DNA of 64,000 nucleotides, from the NCBI RefSeq assembly GCF_900100115.1, contig NZ_FNKL01000002.1:372001-436000 (forward strand), in the 5' to 3' direction. The notes under the pieces were generated by a model that was not told the origin of the DNA, did not search any database, and saw only the letters and a program-made list of their open reading frames with translations. The translations under genes and the position numbers were made by a program. Shown piece after piece: positions 17,580-25,781 of the stretch (position 1 is the first letter of the stretch; each line of letters begins with the position of its first letter). The DNA comes from Chryseobacterium soldanellicola. Its GTDB lineage: Bacteria; Bacteroidota; Bacteroidia; Flavobacteriales; Weeksellaceae.

Positions 17580-18685
17580 TTGGCTCTTTTCCAATATAAA
17601 TACGCGGCAAGCGGCAAGAATACGAGATTCGGAAACCACATCGCCAGTCCCGGTGACAAGCTTTTATTCTCTGAAACGACTTTTAAAGCTTCAAATGAGA
17701 ACACGAAAATAAAGGCCATTGAAATCCCGATGGCAAGGTTTATTCCTAGACCTCCCCTCTTTTTTTGCGAAGAAAGAGAAAGCGCTAAAAACGTCAGGAT
17801 AACAATCGAAACAGGCATTGAGGTTCTTTGATAAAGCTCATTAAGATAGGTATTCAAGTTACTGTTCCCTTTTTCCTTTTCTCTCTGAATAAATTTTAAA
17901 AGCTCAGGGGTTGTTTTATTCTGCCCTAAAAGCTCGTTGGGGAAAAGCTCATCAGGCGCGTGACCGTAGCTTTTTCTTACTTCATAGCTATTCCCGAGTT
18001 TCTCTGAATCGTCTTTATTGACGGTTTTTTCGAGATAATTATTTAAAACAAATTGCTTTTTCTTATTATCCCAATATACATCGGAAGATTTAAGCTCGTA
18101 AGTTAATTTTCTGTTTTTGTCAAATTTCTGGAAAACAAAGCCTGAACCTCTTTTCTCTCTTTTATTCCAGGAATTGATAAAAATATACTCATTTCTGCTC
18201 AATTGTGCTGAAACAGGGGCCGTTCCCAACACTTTTTCTTTATTGGTTGCGTTATAAGTATAAGCTTCAAGCTCATTTTTCTTAATATTTGCCCAGGGAA
18301 GCACAAAATGATTGACAATTAACGATATACCTGCAATAAACAGTGAGGTTACCAGATATGGCCTTGCGAACCTGTGAAAACTCGCGCCACTGCTGATAAC
18401 GGCAACAATTTCCGTATTATTTGCCATTCTGGACGTGAAATAAATCACAGAAATAAACACCAAAATAGAAAGAAAAGTCACCACCAGATTGATGATCCAA
18501 AACGGATAAAAGTGAATTAAAAAGTAAGAAAGATTTAATTTTGGATCTATTGCCTGAGCATTTTCAATTCTCGGAATTTTTTGCTGAACATCGATCACCA
18601 AAACCACTATAGACAACAAAATCAACATGAAACTGAATGTTCCAAGATACTTTTTGATGATATATCTGTCTATAATTTTTAGCAT
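17573..18685 (-). CDS. LptF/LptG family permease
   Basis: The 370-residue inner-membrane protein has the YjgP/YjgQ layout: three N-terminal helices, a periplasmic beta-jellyroll region (about 120-270) and three C-terminal helices (SIVILTFLALSLSSQKKRGG). LptF and LptG, with the LptB ATPase, extract lipopolysaccharide and pass it to LptC. Only one of the pair is in this window. The start MLKIIDRYIIKKYLG is typical. It follows tgt on the same strand after 93 nt that hold two small hairpins. Confidence 0.88.
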   Translation of the reverse strand: MLKIIDRYIIKKYLGTFSFMLILLSIVVLVIDVQQKIPRIENAQAIDPKLNLSYFLIHFYPFWIINLVVTFLSILVFISVIYFTSRMANNTEIVAVISSGASFHRFARPYLVTSLFIAGISLIVNHFVLPWANIKKNELEAYTYNATNKEKVLGTAPVSAQLSRNEYIFINSWNKREKRGSGFVFQKFDKNRKLTYELKSSDVYWDNKKKQFVLNNYLEKTVNKDDSEKLGNSYEVRKSYGHAPDELFPNELLGQNKTTPELLKFIQREKEKGNSNLNTYLNELYQRTSMPVSIVILTFLALSLSSQKKRGGLGINLAIGISMAFIFVFSFEALKVVSENKSLSPGLAMWFPNLVFLPLAAYLYWKRANQ

Positions 18686-18725
18686 TACTTTCCTTTTTTA
18701 TGCGTTTATTTTATTTTTCAATATT

Positions 18726-18769
18726 AATAGGATTGCATCCTATTCTTTGTTAAGTCGTCCCTTCGGGAC
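18726..18769. repeat. Small palindromes between tgt and the permease gene
   Basis: AATAGGATTGCATCCTATT (18726-18744) has perfect 8-bp arms. GTCCC-TTC-GGGAC (18757-18769) follows. Neither has a T run on the minus strand. They look like an extragenic repeat element in a tgt-permease spacer. Confidence 0.55.
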
Positions 18770-18778
18770 TCCCATTTA

Positions 18779-19915
18779 TTACAATCTTTGTCTGAGAACA
18801 GGAACTACAGAATTTTTCCATTGATAGAAATCTCCTGCAATAATGTGCTCTCTTGCTACTTTTACCAAATCTAAATAGAATGCCAAATTATGAATTGACG
18901 CAATTTGTTTGGCCAGATATTCTTTGGACACAAATAAGTGACGAAGATACGCTTTCGAATATTCTCTGTCTACGAAACTCGTTCCAAATTCGTCTAAAGG
19001 CGAAAAATCTTTTTTCCACTTTTCGTTTTTCATATTCATGACGCCTTGCCAAGTAAAAAGCATTGCATTTCTGGCATTTCTTGTAGGCATTACGCAATCC
19101 ATCATATCAATTCCTAAACCAATAGATTCCAGGATATTCCACGGAGTACCGACTCCCATTAAATACCTTGGTTTTTCTTTTGGTAAAATATCGGTAACCT
19201 CATCGGTGATTCTGTACATTTCTTCTTCGGGCTCCCCAACGGAAAGTCCTCCGATGGCATTTCCTTCGGCTCCGGCTTCAGAAATTACCTCAGCAGAAAT
19301 TTTTCTTAAATCAGAATACGTTGAGCCTTGAACAATAGGAAAAAACGTCTGTTTATAACCGTATAATTCAGGATTTTTTTCATTCCAGTCAATACATCTT
19401 TTTAACCAGCGATGGGTCATTTCCATTGAAGATTTAACCTGATTATAATCACATGGATAAGCGACACATTCGTCAAAAGCCATAAAAATATCGGCTCCGA
19501 TCTGTCTTTGGATTTCCATTGATTTTTCAGGGCTGAACATATGATAGCTTCCGTCGATATGGGATTTGAATCTTGCTCCTTCTTCGGACATTTTTCGGCT
19601 GCTTGCCAGTGAGAAAACCTGAAAACCTCCCGAATCCGTAAGAATAGGCAGATCCCAGTTCATAAATTTATGCAAACCTCCCGTATCCTGCATTGTTTCC
19701 ATGCCCGGACGAAGGTATAAGTGATAAGTATTACCCAAAATAATCTGGGCTTTTATGTCTTCTTTTAATTCTCTTTGGTGGACGGTCTTTACGCTCGCAA
19801 CAGTTCCTACAGGCATAAAAATAGGAGTCTGAATCTTACCGTGATCTGTGGTAATTTCACCAGCTCTAGCCTTTCCCTCAGAGGTTTTTTCTATAGTAAA
19901 AAATCTTTGCATCAT
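18779..19915 (-). CDS. tgt: tRNA-guanine transglycosylase lacking the zinc cysteines
   Basis: The 378-residue enzyme exchanges guanine 34 for preQ1 in queuosine-type tRNAs. Catalytic motifs are clear: LTDSGGFQVFSLA, IVQGSTYSDLR, GGLSVGEP and MDCVMPTRNARNAMLFT (nucleophile Asp). In most bacterial enzymes PLDE is followed by a C-x-C-x2-C zinc site. Here the segment reads PLDEFGTSFVDREYSKAY, with no cysteines, although SIHNLAFYL is kept. This appears to be a lineage variant and not damage. A second ATG follows the first, so the true start could be 19912. It is 3 nt downstream of the DUF4296 gene. Confidence 0.9.
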   Translation of the reverse strand: MMQRFFTIEKTSEGKARAGEITTDHGKIQTPIFMPVGTVASVKTVHQRELKEDIKAQIILGNTYHLYLRPGMETMQDTGGLHKFMNWDLPILTDSGGFQVFSLASSRKMSEEGARFKSHIDGSYHMFSPEKSMEIQRQIGADIFMAFDECVAYPCDYNQVKSSMEMTHRWLKRCIDWNEKNPELYGYKQTFFPIVQGSTYSDLRKISAEVISEAGAEGNAIGGLSVGEPEEEMYRITDEVTDILPKEKPRYLMGVGTPWNILESIGLGIDMMDCVMPTRNARNAMLFTWQGVMNMKNEKWKKDFSPLDEFGTSFVDREYSKAYLRHLFVSKEYLAKQIASIHNLAFYLDLVKVAREHIIAGDFYQWKNSVVPVLRQRL

Positions 19916-19918
19916 ACA

Positions 19919-20287
19919 TTATCTTGCGAAAGGCGGCACATTTCCGGAGTTTTTTAATTTATCCTTAATATATTTATCCGCTTTCGGATCTTTTTCTAAT
20001 ACTATTTTTTGTGCATTATCTGCAATATCATTCATTTTTTTCTTGGTAACATAATATCTGAAGCTTTCTACAAAATCAACAGATTTTACATTATGCTGTT
20101 TAAGAACATATCTTGTTCCTGCTTCAAGATTTTTATTCTGAAACATGAAAGTTGCCTGATCATTGATCGCCATATCAGCAAGAATCTCAGCCATTTGATC
20201 TTTGGGCACAAGATTTTTAGGCTTATCGATATAATCACCGCAAGAAAACAAAAATATCAACACGAAAAAGCTGATCAGTTTTTTCAT
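19919..20287 (-). CDS. DUF4296 lipoprotein
   Basis: The 122-residue protein has a lipobox (LFSCGDY, Cys 16) and the DUF4296 pattern PKDQMAEILADMAINDQATF. Function is unknown. Its start overlaps the end of the GT2 gene by 4 nt and its stop lies 3 nt before tgt, so it sits in the middle of a tight operon. Confidence 0.82.
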   Translation of the reverse strand: MKKLISFFVLIFLFSCGDYIDKPKNLVPKDQMAEILADMAINDQATFMFQNKNLEAGTRYVLKQHNVKSVDFVESFRYYVTKKKMNDIADNAQKIVLEKDPKADKYIKDKLKNSGNVPPFAR

Positions 20288-21000
20288 AATTTATTGATTA
20301 TTGATTTCCATTTTAAATTTAATACTCCAAAAACGGCTTCATGAATGATTCCGCCGTTCATTTTGCTTTCTCCTAAAATTCTGTTGGTAAAAATAATAGG
20401 AACTTCTACAATTTTAAAGCCTTTTTTAAAAGCTCTGAATTTCATCTCGATCTGAAACCCGTATCCTTTTAACCTTACATTATCCAGACCAATTTCTTCC
20501 AATACCTTTCTTGAAAAACAGACAAAACCTGCTGTTGTATCATGAATGGGAAGTCCTAGCACAAATCTTACATATTTTGATGCAAAATAAGAAAGCAGCA
20601 CTCTTCCCATTGGCCAGTTGACCACATTTACTCCTTTTGAGTAGCGTGAGCCGATCGCCATATCTGCATTTTTACAGGCTTCAAAAAGTTTCGGGAGATC
20701 ATTCGGATTGTGAGAAAAATCGGCATCCATCTCAAAAATGTAATCATAGTTATTTTGAATTGCCCATTTAAAACCATGAATATAGGCTTTCCCCAAACCG
20801 TCTTTAACATGCCTCACAGACATATGCAATAGATGTGGGAATTTCCTTTGCAAATCCCGGACAATATCTGCTGTCCCGTCGGGAGACGAGTCATCCACCA
20901 CCAAAATATGAAAGCTATCTTCCAATGCAAAAACAGCGGAAATAATATTTTCAATATTTTCCTTTTCGTTATAAGTCGGGATTATGACGAGTTTTTTCAT
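20284..21000 (-). CDS. GT2 glycosyltransferase, polyprenol-phosphate mannosyltransferase-like
   Basis: The 238-residue enzyme has the GT-A fold motifs of DPM1-like transferases: IIPTYNEKENI at the start, VVDDSSPDGTADI, the metal-binding EMDADFSHNP and AIGSRYSKG. Such enzymes load a sugar onto polyprenyl phosphate at the inner face of the membrane. It has no C-terminal membrane helices, like soluble DPM1. I start it at MKKLVIIPTYNE. The longer reading would run through its own promoter. It is the first gene of the GT2-DUF4296-tgt(-permease) operon. Confidence 0.85.
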   Translation of the reverse strand: MKKLVIIPTYNEKENIENIISAVFALEDSFHILVVDDSSPDGTADIVRDLQRKFPHLLHMSVRHVKDGLGKAYIHGFKWAIQNNYDYIFEMDADFSHNPNDLPKLFEACKNADMAIGSRYSKGVNVVNWPMGRVLLSYFASKYVRFVLGLPIHDTTAGFVCFSRKVLEEIGLDNVRLKGYGFQIEMKFRAFKKGFKIVEVPIIFTNRILGESKMNGGIIHEAVFGVLNLKWKSIINKL

Positions 21001-21009
21001 TTCAATTTG

Positions 21010-21017
21010 CAAAGATA
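21010..21017 (-). promoter_or_regulatory. -7 box of the GT2-DUF4296-tgt operon
   Basis: On the minus strand this reads TATCTTTG, 9 nt upstream of the GT2 start. It supports the short start. Confidence 0.5.
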
Positions 21018-21054
21018 GTTTATTTAACCTTTTTATTTTATACAAAATAATCTA

Positions 21055-21062
21055 TAATTTTG
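21055..21062 (+). promoter_or_regulatory. -7 box of the DUF4271 gene
   Basis: TAATTTTG lies in the divergent spacer with the GT2 gene. It places transcription start near 21069 and so excludes the in-frame ATG at 20984. Confidence 0.45.
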
Positions 21063-21076
21063 CAAAAAACATTCCT

Positions 21077-21745
21077 TTGCCATTATCACAAAATTTTATA
21101 AATCATATAAGAATACCTGAGAACAACGATTGGGTAATCTTTATATTGCTGGGCTGCATCTTTTTATTTATTTTCATGATGAATATCATAGAAAGAGACG
21201 CCAACCTGAGAGACTTTCTGCTTCAGAAATATTTTGACGCGAGCAATAACCTGCCAAGCTGGATCATCACTTCCTGCGTGTTGGCGCTTACTTTGTCCGT
21301 ATTAATCTCACAATACATTCCTGTTGTGCCAAAATTTGTCGCGGACCTTCAAATTGCAGGGTTCCAACTCAACAAATTCGGTTATACTTTGATCGCGGTT
21401 GTATTTTTTTACTTCATAAAATCAAGTTTGGGATTTTTATTTTACCAAAGCATCGGTGACGGAAAAAAATGGTCAATTTTTTACTTTACCTCCACAAAAT
21501 TTTATTTCGTCCTGTCATTTTTACTAATAATTTTATGTGTAACCCAGTATTATTTCCCGGTCGACAGAAATAAAATCTTTTTGTATTACTTGTATTTCTT
21601 CATTTTTGTGTTCATTTTCAAGGTTTTTTTCTATTTATTTCACAGAAACAATGTATTACCTGAAAAATGGTATTATAAATTTTTGTATATTTGCACCCTC
21701 CAAATCGCGCCTTTATTGTTGCTTTGGAAATTGTTATTTTTTTAA
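21077..21745 (+). CDS. DUF4271 membrane protein, probable non-ATG start
   Basis: About 222 residues with several predicted transmembrane helices, matching my memory of DUF4271, a Bacteroidota family of unknown function often found just upstream of hemD. No ATG lies between the predicted transcription start and the conserved SQNFINHIRIPENNDWV segment. Candidate starts are TTG at 21077 (used here) and ATT at 21071. The in-frame ATG at 20984 would overlap the divergent GT2 gene and its promoter. The stop is 11 nt before hemD. Confidence 0.75.
   Translation: MPLSQNFINHIRIPENNDWVIFILLGCIFLFIFMMNIIERDANLRDFLLQKYFDASNNLPSWIITSCVLALTLSVLISQYIPVVPKFVADLQIAGFQLNKFGYTLIAVVFFYFIKSSLGFLFYQSIGDGKKWSIFYFTSTKFYFVLSFLLIILCVTQYYFPVDRNKIFLYYLYFFIFVFIFKVFFYLFHRNNVLPEKWYYKFLYICTLQIAPLLLLWKLLFF
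21686..21693 (+). promoter_or_regulatory. -7 box of hemD inside the end of the DUF4271 gene
   Basis: TATATTTG is a perfect consensus -7 box located about 60 nt before hemD. It would allow hemD to be expressed independently of the upstream gene. Confidence 0.45.
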
Positions 21746-21756
21746 TTAAGTCAATG

Positions 21757-22497
21757 ATGAGAATAAAGTCTATATTGGTTTCTCAACCAGCGCCTAGTGA
21801 GTCTTCTCCATATTTGGATATAGCGAAGAAGGAAAAAATAAAGATTGATTTCCGTCCTTTTATCCACGTCGAAGGGGTTGACAATAAGGAACTTAGAACA
21901 CAAAAGATTGATCTTACGCAATATACGGGTATTATTTTTACCAGTAAAAATGCGATAGATCATTATTTCAGATTAGCTGAAGAATTGCGTTTTGCGGTTC
22001 CTGATACGATGAGATATATATGTCAGTCTGAAGCTATTGCCAATTACCTTCAGAAGCATATTGTATATAGAAAGAGAAAAATCAGCTTTGGGGAGAAAAA
22101 CTTCTCAGATCTTGCTCCTCTTTTCAAGAAATTCCCGACAGAGAAATATCTTTTGCCTTCATCAGATGTTTTGAGCCCGGATATTGTAAAAACCTTGGAT
22201 ACCGCAAATATTGAATGGACAAGAGCGATCATGTACAGAACGGTTTGCAGTGACCTGACAGATATTAATGTGAAAGATTATGACATGCTGATCTTCTTCA
22301 GCCCGCAAGGAATCAAATCTTTACAACAAAATTTCCCGGATTTTAAGCAAGATGAAACAAAAATTGCTGTTTTCGGAAATACGACCTTAGCTGCAGCGGA
22401 AGAAGCGGGATTAAGAGTAGATTTAATGGCTCCTACGAAGGAAACGCCATCCATGACAATGGCACTTGAAAAATACATAAAAACGCTTCATAAGTAG
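21757..22497 (+). CDS. hemD: Uroporphyrinogen-III synthase
   Basis: The 246-residue enzyme cyclises hydroxymethylbilane in haem synthesis. The family is divergent in sequence. The supporting features are the start MRIKSILVSQPAPSESSPY, the first-domain motif GIIFTSKNAIDHYFRLAEE, and the second-domain DMLIFFSPQGIKSL with KIAVFGNTTLAAAEEAGL. A second ATG directly before the chosen one (21754) is equally possible. Readings starting further upstream overlap the DUF4271 gene. Confidence 0.85.
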   Translation: MRIKSILVSQPAPSESSPYLDIAKKEKIKIDFRPFIHVEGVDNKELRTQKIDLTQYTGIIFTSKNAIDHYFRLAEELRFAVPDTMRYICQSEAIANYLQKHIVYRKRKISFGEKNFSDLAPLFKKFPTEKYLLPSSDVLSPDIVKTLDTANIEWTRAIMYRTVCSDLTDINVKDYDMLIFFSPQGIKSLQQNFPDFKQDETKIAVFGNTTLAAAEEAGLRVDLMAPTKETPSMTMALEKYIKTLHK

Positions 22498-22521
22498 TTT
22501 TAGGTATTGTATATAAAACAG

Positions 22522-22557
22522 CCGTCTTTTCAAATTATGGAAAGATGGTTTTTTTTT
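22522..22557 (+). terminator. Intrinsic terminator after hemD
   Basis: Ten pairs (two G-T wobbles) join CCGTCTTTTC (22522-22531) and GGAAAGATGG (22539-22548), followed by nine T. Confidence 0.8.
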
Positions 22558-22560
22558 AAT

Positions 22561-22568
22561 TAAATTTG
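22561..22568 (+). promoter_or_regulatory. -7 box of the prolyl oligopeptidase gene
   Basis: TAAATTTG lies 18 nt before the ATG at 22587 and just after the hemD terminator. Confidence 0.5.
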
Positions 22569-22586
22569 AACAAGAATTAACATTGA

Positions 22587-24635
22587 ATGGAAGCTCCACA
22601 GGCAAAAAAAATAGAAAAAGTACTGGAAATACACGGTGATAAAAGGATTGACAATTATTTCTGGCTTAACGAAAGAGAAAATCCCGAAGTCATACAATAT
22701 CTTGAAGAAGAAAATGCGTACGAAGAATTTATAATGAAGGATACCGAACCGCTTCAGGAGGAGCTATTCGAAGAAATGAAGGCCCGTTACAAAAAAGATG
22801 ACGAATCTTTGCCTTATTTCTTCAACGGTTACTGGTACATCGTTCGTTATGAAGACGGGAAAGAATATCCTATTTTTTGCAGAAAACAGACAAGCTTAGA
22901 GAACGAAGAAGAAATTCTGCTCGATGTCAACGTTTTAGCAGAAGGCGAAACTTTTTTTGAGGTCGGAAGCGTTGCCGTAAGTCCGAATAACGAATTGGTT
23001 TCTTTCTCATCAGACAATGTCGGCAGAAGAATTTATTCTATTAATTTTAAAAATTTAAAGACAGACGAAATTCTTTCGGATAAGATTGAAAATACAACAG
23101 GAAAAGCAGTTTGGGCAAATGATAACGAACACGTTTTCTATATCCGAAAAGATGAAAGCCTGCGTGCTTTCCAAGTGTACAGACATAAATTGGGAACTGC
23201 GCCTTCGGAAGATGTATTAATTTTTCATGAAGAAGATGAGACTTTTGATGTGAATGTTTTTAAGACCAAATCTTTAGAATATATTTTCATTGCAAGCTCG
23301 AGCACGATTTCTGATGAGCACAGATTTATCCCTTCCGACAACGTTTTTGCAGAATGGAAAATCATTCAGCCAAGAATTGATGATCTTGAATATTCTGTAG
23401 AACATTACGAAGATGAATTTTACATTATTACGAATGCCGATGATGCTTTTAATTTCAAAATTGTAAAAGCTAAGATCAACAATTGCGGAATGGAAAATTG
23501 GGTAGACGTAATTCCTCATCGTCCGGAAGTTTTGCTGGAAGGTTTCGAGATTTTCAGAAATTATCTGGTTTTGGAAGAAAGAGAACAAGGATTATTGCAG
23601 ATAAAAATTATCGACGAAAAAACGAAGGAATCTTATTATCTTCCTTTTTCAGACCCCACTTATACGGCTTATATTGGCGTAAATTTGGAGTTTGATACAG
23701 AAGTTTTACGTTATGGTTATACTTCTTTGACGCAACCAAGTTCGACTTATGAATACAATTTAAAAGAGAAAACCACCAAACTTTTAAAGCAGCAAGAAGT
23801 TCTAGGCGGAAAATTCTTCCCTGAAAATTATATTTCTGAAAGAATTTGGGCAGATTCAAGAGACGGAAAAGTGAAAATTCCTATTTCTTTAGTTTATCAT
23901 AAAGACACCAAAAAGTCTGCAAATACTCCTCTACTTTTATATGGTTATGGAAGTTATGGACACACGGTTGATGCCAGCTTTTCAAATGTCAGGCTGTCGA
24001 TTTTAGACAGGGGTTTTATTTATGCGATCGCTCACATTCGTGGCGGTGAATATTTAGGAAGAGAATGGTATGAAGACGGAAAAATGTTGTTTAAGAAAAA
24101 CACATTCTTTGATTTTATTGATGCCGGAAAGTATTTAATTAAAGAAAATTACACCTCATCAAAACACTTGTATGCAATGGGCGGAAGCGCGGGCGGATTG
24201 TTGGTGGGAGCCGTTATTAACTATGAACCCACTTTGTTCAACGCAATTGTAGCTCAGGTTCCTTTTGTAGACGTTGTTACGACCATGCTGGATGAAACAA
24301 TTCCTTTAACAACCGGGGAATACGATGAATGGGGAAATCCGAATGACAAGGAATATTATCAATACATGAAGGAATATTCGCCGTACGACAACGTAGAAGC
24401 GAAAGATTATCCTCATATGCTGATCACAACAGGCCTGCACGATTCACAGGTTCAATATTGGGAGCCTGCAAAATGGACGGCAAAATTAAGAGAATTAAAA
24501 ACCGATAACAATCTTCTCATCTTTAAAACAGATATGAGTGCCGGACATGGAGGCGCAAGCGGAAGATTTGAATCATTAAAAGAAGACGCACTGGAATTTG
24601 CATTTCTATTAAAATTAGAAAATAAAGAAGCATGA
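22587..24635 (+). CDS. Prolyl oligopeptidase family serine peptidase (oligopeptidase B type)
   Basis: The 682-residue cytoplasmic S9A peptidase has an N-terminal beta-propeller and a C-terminal alpha/beta-hydrolase domain. The nucleophile is the Ser in MGGSAGGLL. Other motifs are IAHIRGGEYLGREWYEDGK, the Asp in TTGLHDSQVQYWEPAKW and the His in SAGHGGASGR. The propeller limits substrates to short peptides. Length and motifs match oligopeptidase B (PtrB), which prefers basic residues, though prolyl specificity cannot be excluded. No signal peptide is present. The next gene overlaps by 4 nt. Confidence 0.9.
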   Translation: MEAPQAKKIEKVLEIHGDKRIDNYFWLNERENPEVIQYLEEENAYEEFIMKDTEPLQEELFEEMKARYKKDDESLPYFFNGYWYIVRYEDGKEYPIFCRKQTSLENEEEILLDVNVLAEGETFFEVGSVAVSPNNELVSFSSDNVGRRIYSINFKNLKTDEILSDKIENTTGKAVWANDNEHVFYIRKDESLRAFQVYRHKLGTAPSEDVLIFHEEDETFDVNVFKTKSLEYIFIASSSTISDEHRFIPSDNVFAEWKIIQPRIDDLEYSVEHYEDEFYIITNADDAFNFKIVKAKINNCGMENWVDVIPHRPEVLLEGFEIFRNYLVLEEREQGLLQIKIIDEKTKESYYLPFSDPTYTAYIGVNLEFDTEVLRYGYTSLTQPSSTYEYNLKEKTTKLLKQQEVLGGKFFPENYISERIWADSRDGKVKIPISLVYHKDTKKSANTPLLLYGYGSYGHTVDASFSNVRLSILDRGFIYAIAHIRGGEYLGREWYEDGKMLFKKNTFFDFIDAGKYLIKENYTSSKHLYAMGGSAGGLLVGAVINYEPTLFNAIVAQVPFVDVVTTMLDETIPLTTGEYDEWGNPNDKEYYQYMKEYSPYDNVEAKDYPHMLITTGLHDSQVQYWEPAKWTAKLRELKTDNNLLIFKTDMSAGHGGASGRFESLKEDALEFAFLLKLENKEA

Positions 24636-24976
24636 TCAACGAAGCAGAACAATGGCAGAAAATACAACAGTTCTTCATTGAAAATTTTGACACAGAAAAA
24701 GATGCTCCTATTGAAACCTATTTATTTTTAATAGGTCTTCAGGAATTGGGAAGCGGTCAACAGAAATATACGAAAGATGACAAGCTTAATTTACTGCACA
24801 TAGCCGTTTGCAGGCTTTTGGAGCCTTTTGGATATTATAAATTTTCGCATTACGATGATGATGGATATCCTCATTTTGAAGAGCTGGAAAAACTTCCGGA
24901 GCTCAAACCAAACGAGCAGCAAATTCTTATGAAAAAAGCAATCATTCAATATTTTCAGGATGAAGAATTGATTTAA
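24632..24976 (+). CDS. Conserved hypothetical protein
   Basis: I do not recognise this 114-residue protein (MINEAEQWQKIQQFFIENF). It is soluble, acidic and rich in aromatic residues, with YLFLIGLQELGSGQQKYTKDDKLNLLHIAVCRLLE as its best-ordered part. Its ATG overlaps the stop of the oligopeptidase gene (ATGA), so translation is probably coupled. A strong terminator follows. Confidence 0.75.
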   Translation: MINEAEQWQKIQQFFIENFDTEKDAPIETYLFLIGLQELGSGQQKYTKDDKLNLLHIAVCRLLEPFGYYKFSHYDDDGYPHFEELEKLPELKPNEQQILMKKAIIQYFQDEELI

Positions 24977-24980
24977 AAAT

Positions 24981-25009
24981 AAAAGCTTGGAAAAATATCC
25001 AAGCTTTTT
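24981..25009 (+). terminator. Intrinsic terminator after the hypothetical gene
   Basis: A perfect 10-bp stem, AAAAGCTTGG (24981-24990) and CCAAGCTTTT (24999-25008), lies directly after the stop codon. Confidence 0.85.
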
Positions 25010-25013
25010 GCAT

Positions 25014-25079
25014 TTGAACCATTAAGGTCAATTCAGAAGATAAACTTACTATTCTTAACAGCTTAACTTAATGGTTCAA
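25014..25079. repeat. 13-bp inverted repeat in the intergenic spacer
   Basis: TTGAACCATTAAG (25014-25026) and its exact reverse complement (25067-25079) flank 40 nt. A related pair of boxes encloses another repeat at 33498-33679. Confidence 0.65.
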
Positions 25080-25081
25080 CA

Positions 25082-25570
25082 TTATTTTTTCAGGATTTCC
25101 TTAAGCTGATTCAGACCCATTTTGAAGCCTTCTTCGAAACCCATTTCCAGTTGTTGCTTCAAGGCTTCTGTTGACTGATAATGAATATTGACCGTCACTT
25201 TTGTGCCTTCTTCTACTCCGGTAAAACCGATCAGCCATTTTGATTGTCCGAAATTTTCATTAATATTTCCGTTTTCATCACAGAAAGAATCTACTCCGTC
25301 GAAGCTTCTGTGTTCCATGATTTCACCATATTTTACCTGAGCATAATGTCTTTCACCTTCCGGGCCGACCATTGAATACAGCCAAACTCCGCCTTCTTTA
25401 AAATCCTGGTTTTTAGTTTCGCATTTCCAGGGCTTTGGTGCCCACCATTGATCCAATAATTCGGATTTTGTAAAATAATCCCACACTTCTGAAACTTCAG
25501 CATCATAAATTTTCATGACATACACACTGTTTGCTTCAAAATCTTTGTTGAATACGATGTTTGATTCCAT
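25082..25570 (-). CDS. SRPBCC-domain (AHSA1-like) protein
   Basis: The 162-residue cytoplasmic protein has the START/SRPBCC layout of the AHSA1 family: an early VWDYFTKSELLDQWWAP, then KWLIGFTGVEEGTKVTVNIHYQS, and a C-terminal helix GFEEGFKMGLNQLKEIL. These proteins have a hydrophobic pocket, but the ligand is not predictable. It is a single-gene unit, divergent from the histidine kinase. Confidence 0.85.
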   Translation of the reverse strand: MESNIVFNKDFEANSVYVMKIYDAEVSEVWDYFTKSELLDQWWAPKPWKCETKNQDFKEGGVWLYSMVGPEGERHYAQVKYGEIMEHRSFDGVDSFCDENGNINENFGQSKWLIGFTGVEEGTKVTVNIHYQSTEALKQQLEMGFEEGFKMGLNQLKEILKK

Positions 25571-25781
25571 AATAATATTTTGTTTTTGTTACAACAAATC
25601 TACTTTTTTATTCGTTTACAAGACTTTTCCTATGACAAGTAATTAAAAATTCACAAATAAATGTTAAAAAATATAGTTTTAAGATAAAAAACACAATTTT
25701 TTGGCTCGTTTTTTGTTTATCAAGTCATAAAATAATTAATTTTAACATTCCTAATTCTAAAAAACGTTTAAAATAAAGTAA

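Noticed and set aside
18757-18769. Terminator between tgt and the permease gene
   Set aside because: The 5-bp stem has no T run on the minus strand, so the genes may still be co-transcribed.
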